Assembly: GCF_000196795.1 (NCBI RefSeq)
Contig: NC_014259.1
Coordinates: 124,001 to 188,000, forward strand
Direction of reading: 5' to 3'
DNA from: Acinetobacter oleivorans DR1
GTDB lineage: Bacteria; Pseudomonadota; Gammaproteobacteria; Pseudomonadales; Moraxellaceae
DNA: 64,000 nt
This document shows, in pieces, positions 63,095-64,000 of the stretch. The notes under the pieces are model-generated. The model ran no database searches, was not told the DNA's origin, and saw only the letters and a list, made by a program, of their open reading frames with translations. The number at the start of each line of letters is the position of its first letter. Within the stretch, counting starts at the first letter, position 1. A program made the translations under genes and the position numbers.

Positions 63095-63798
63095 ATATCG
63101 TTTTACTAGAGCCTGAAGATATTCAGTCAGACACGTGGTTAATTCACTCAAAGCGCCAATTACAACATTTACGTGAACATCTTGATATTACGGTTGGCCA
63201 AAATCTAAAAGTTGGTGTTCGTAATGGCGCACGTTATACCACTGAAATTATTTCGATTAACGAGCAAGAAGTTTGTATACGGCCTATTAGTGAAGAAACT
63301 GTACCTGCAAAACTTCCGGTTCATTTAATTGTGGCTTTACCAAGACCCAAAGTTTTACGCCGTTTAATTATGGATAGTGTGACTTTAGGGGTGGAAAGAA
63401 TTAGTTTGATTCATAGTTATCGCGTAGATAAAAGCTATTGGCAAACTCCATTTTTGCAACAACTCGATAACTATGTGACTTTAGGGCTTGAGCAAGCAGG
63501 TGACACGATTGTTCCTGAAATTCACATGTATAAACGCTTTAAACTCTTTGTTGAAGACGTTCTGCCAAACTTGATCTCGAAAGAAACACCAGCCTATGTG
63601 GCTCACCCTTATGCCGAGCAGAGCATGCCAGTTAATATTCCACATGCTTGTAGTATCGTCGTTGGGCCTGAAGGTGGTTTTATTCCCTATGAAGTTGATT
63701 TGCTCACAAAAAACGGCTGCCAAGCTGTGAGCTTAGGCAACCGTATTTTAAGAACTGAAACGTCTATTTCTTATATTTTAGGTCGTTTATTTAGTTGA
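63091..63798 (+). CDS. rsmE: 16S rRNA (uracil-1498-N3)-methyltransferase
   Basis: SAM-dependent SPOUT methyltransferase that modifies 16S rRNA. It has 235 residues: N-terminal PUA-like domain ('SKRQLQHLREHLDITVGQ'), then the knot with 'VALPRPKVLRRLIMDSVTLGVERI', 'IVVGPEGGFIPYEVDLL' and 'SLGNRILRTETSISYIL'. Translationally coupled to waaA and overlaps the convergent mechanosensitive channel gene by 12 bp. Confidence 0.95.
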   Translation: MNIVLLEPEDIQSDTWLIHSKRQLQHLREHLDITVGQNLKVGVRNGARYTTEIISINEQEVCIRPISEETVPAKLPVHLIVALPRPKVLRRLIMDSVTLGVERISLIHSYRVDKSYWQTPFLQQLDNYVTLGLEQAGDTIVPEIHMYKRFKLFVEDVLPNLISKETPAYVAHPYAEQSMPVNIPHACSIVVGPEGGFIPYEVDLLTKNGCQAVSLGNRILRTETSISYILGRLFS

Positions 63799-64000
63799 TG
63801 TTTCAGGGTTTAAAAGTGGCTGATTTGCGGCCATTTTTAATTCCTGAATTGGGTAAGGAATATTAATTCCGTTCGCATTAAAAGCTTGCTTGACCTGAGC
63901 TTGAATGGTGCTCGTAGACGACGAAATATCAGTTTCAGTCGTATCAACCCACCAGCGTACAGTCAGGTTAACCGAGAAATCTGCTAACGCTGTAACATTA
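63787..64000 (-). CDS. Mechanosensitive channel (MscS family), C-terminal end
   Basis: Last 70 codons of a gene that enters from the right edge; the stop is at 63787-63789. The visible part reads 'DFSVNLTVRWWVDTT', then 'QVKQAFNANGINIPYPIQELKM', the usual C-terminal block of MscS-type channels ending in the 'IPYP' motif. Convergent with rsmE, with 12 bp of overlap. Confidence 0.85.
   Translation of the reverse strand, partial: NVTALADFSVNLTVRWWVDTTETDISSSTSTIQAQVKQAFNANGINIPYPIQELKMAANQPLLNPETSTK

Overview
This window is a stretch of an Acinetobacter chromosome, most likely from the A. baumannii complex. The AT-rich base composition (about 40% GC by eye), the murG-murC-ddl-ftsQAZ-lpxC order, a crc-like gene divergent from pyrE, the lpxC / dciA / M23 peptidase neighbourhood and the yqiA-parE pair all fit Moraxellaceae. 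Nearly all of it is core genome. There are no IS elements, no CRISPR array, and no tRNA or rRNA genes.

Layout. 1-3473: end of a lipoprotein gene, a DUF924 gene, gshA and dsbB. 3592-8997: an accessory type VI secretion (T6SS) island: VgrG, a lysozyme-fold effector carrying N-terminal repeats, a LprI-type lysozyme-inhibitor homologue as its likely immunity protein, and a second small exported protein of unknown function. 9057-13133: a lipase-like hydrolase, yqiA and parE. 13212-20260: a purine (urate) degradation cluster covering every step from urate to glyoxylate (hpxO, uraH, uraD, puuE, alc, allA), plus a purine permease and a Tsx/OmpK-like outer-membrane channel. 20513-27441: an HPF-like ribosome factor, an ankyrin protein, a putative barrel protein, dsbD, a diguanylate cyclase, an esterase, a DUF2147 protein and a YffB/Spx-like protein.

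27442-33250: a candidate GGA-rich small RNA, the crc-like ExoIII gene, pyrE, a Fur-boxed siderophore receptor, a DUF1737 gene and gshB. 33435-41488: the division and cell-wall cluster through lpxC. 41586-49042: dciA, an M23 peptidase, aceE-aceF, a small membrane protein and a GDT1-family transporter behind a yybP-ykoY manganese riboswitch. 49053-57763: a second Fur-boxed siderophore receptor, a di-iron ODP protein, guaB and the glmM-pdxH-recJ operon. 57780-64000: a porin-like protein, prfB with its programmed +1 frameshift, an ArsR regulator with an Old Yellow Enzyme, waaA-rsmE, and the end of an MscS-type channel gene.

Most transcription units end in clear intrinsic terminators, many of them bidirectional between convergent genes. 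The most interesting items are three. First is the T6SS effector/immunity cassette with tandem N-terminal repeats. Second is an unannotated RNA of about 154 nt downstream of crc that carries eight GGA motifs and looks like a Csr/Rsm-type CsrA-sequestering RNA. Third is the architecture of the manganese riboswitch expression platform. All functions are read from sequence motifs and family knowledge; no database search was possible.
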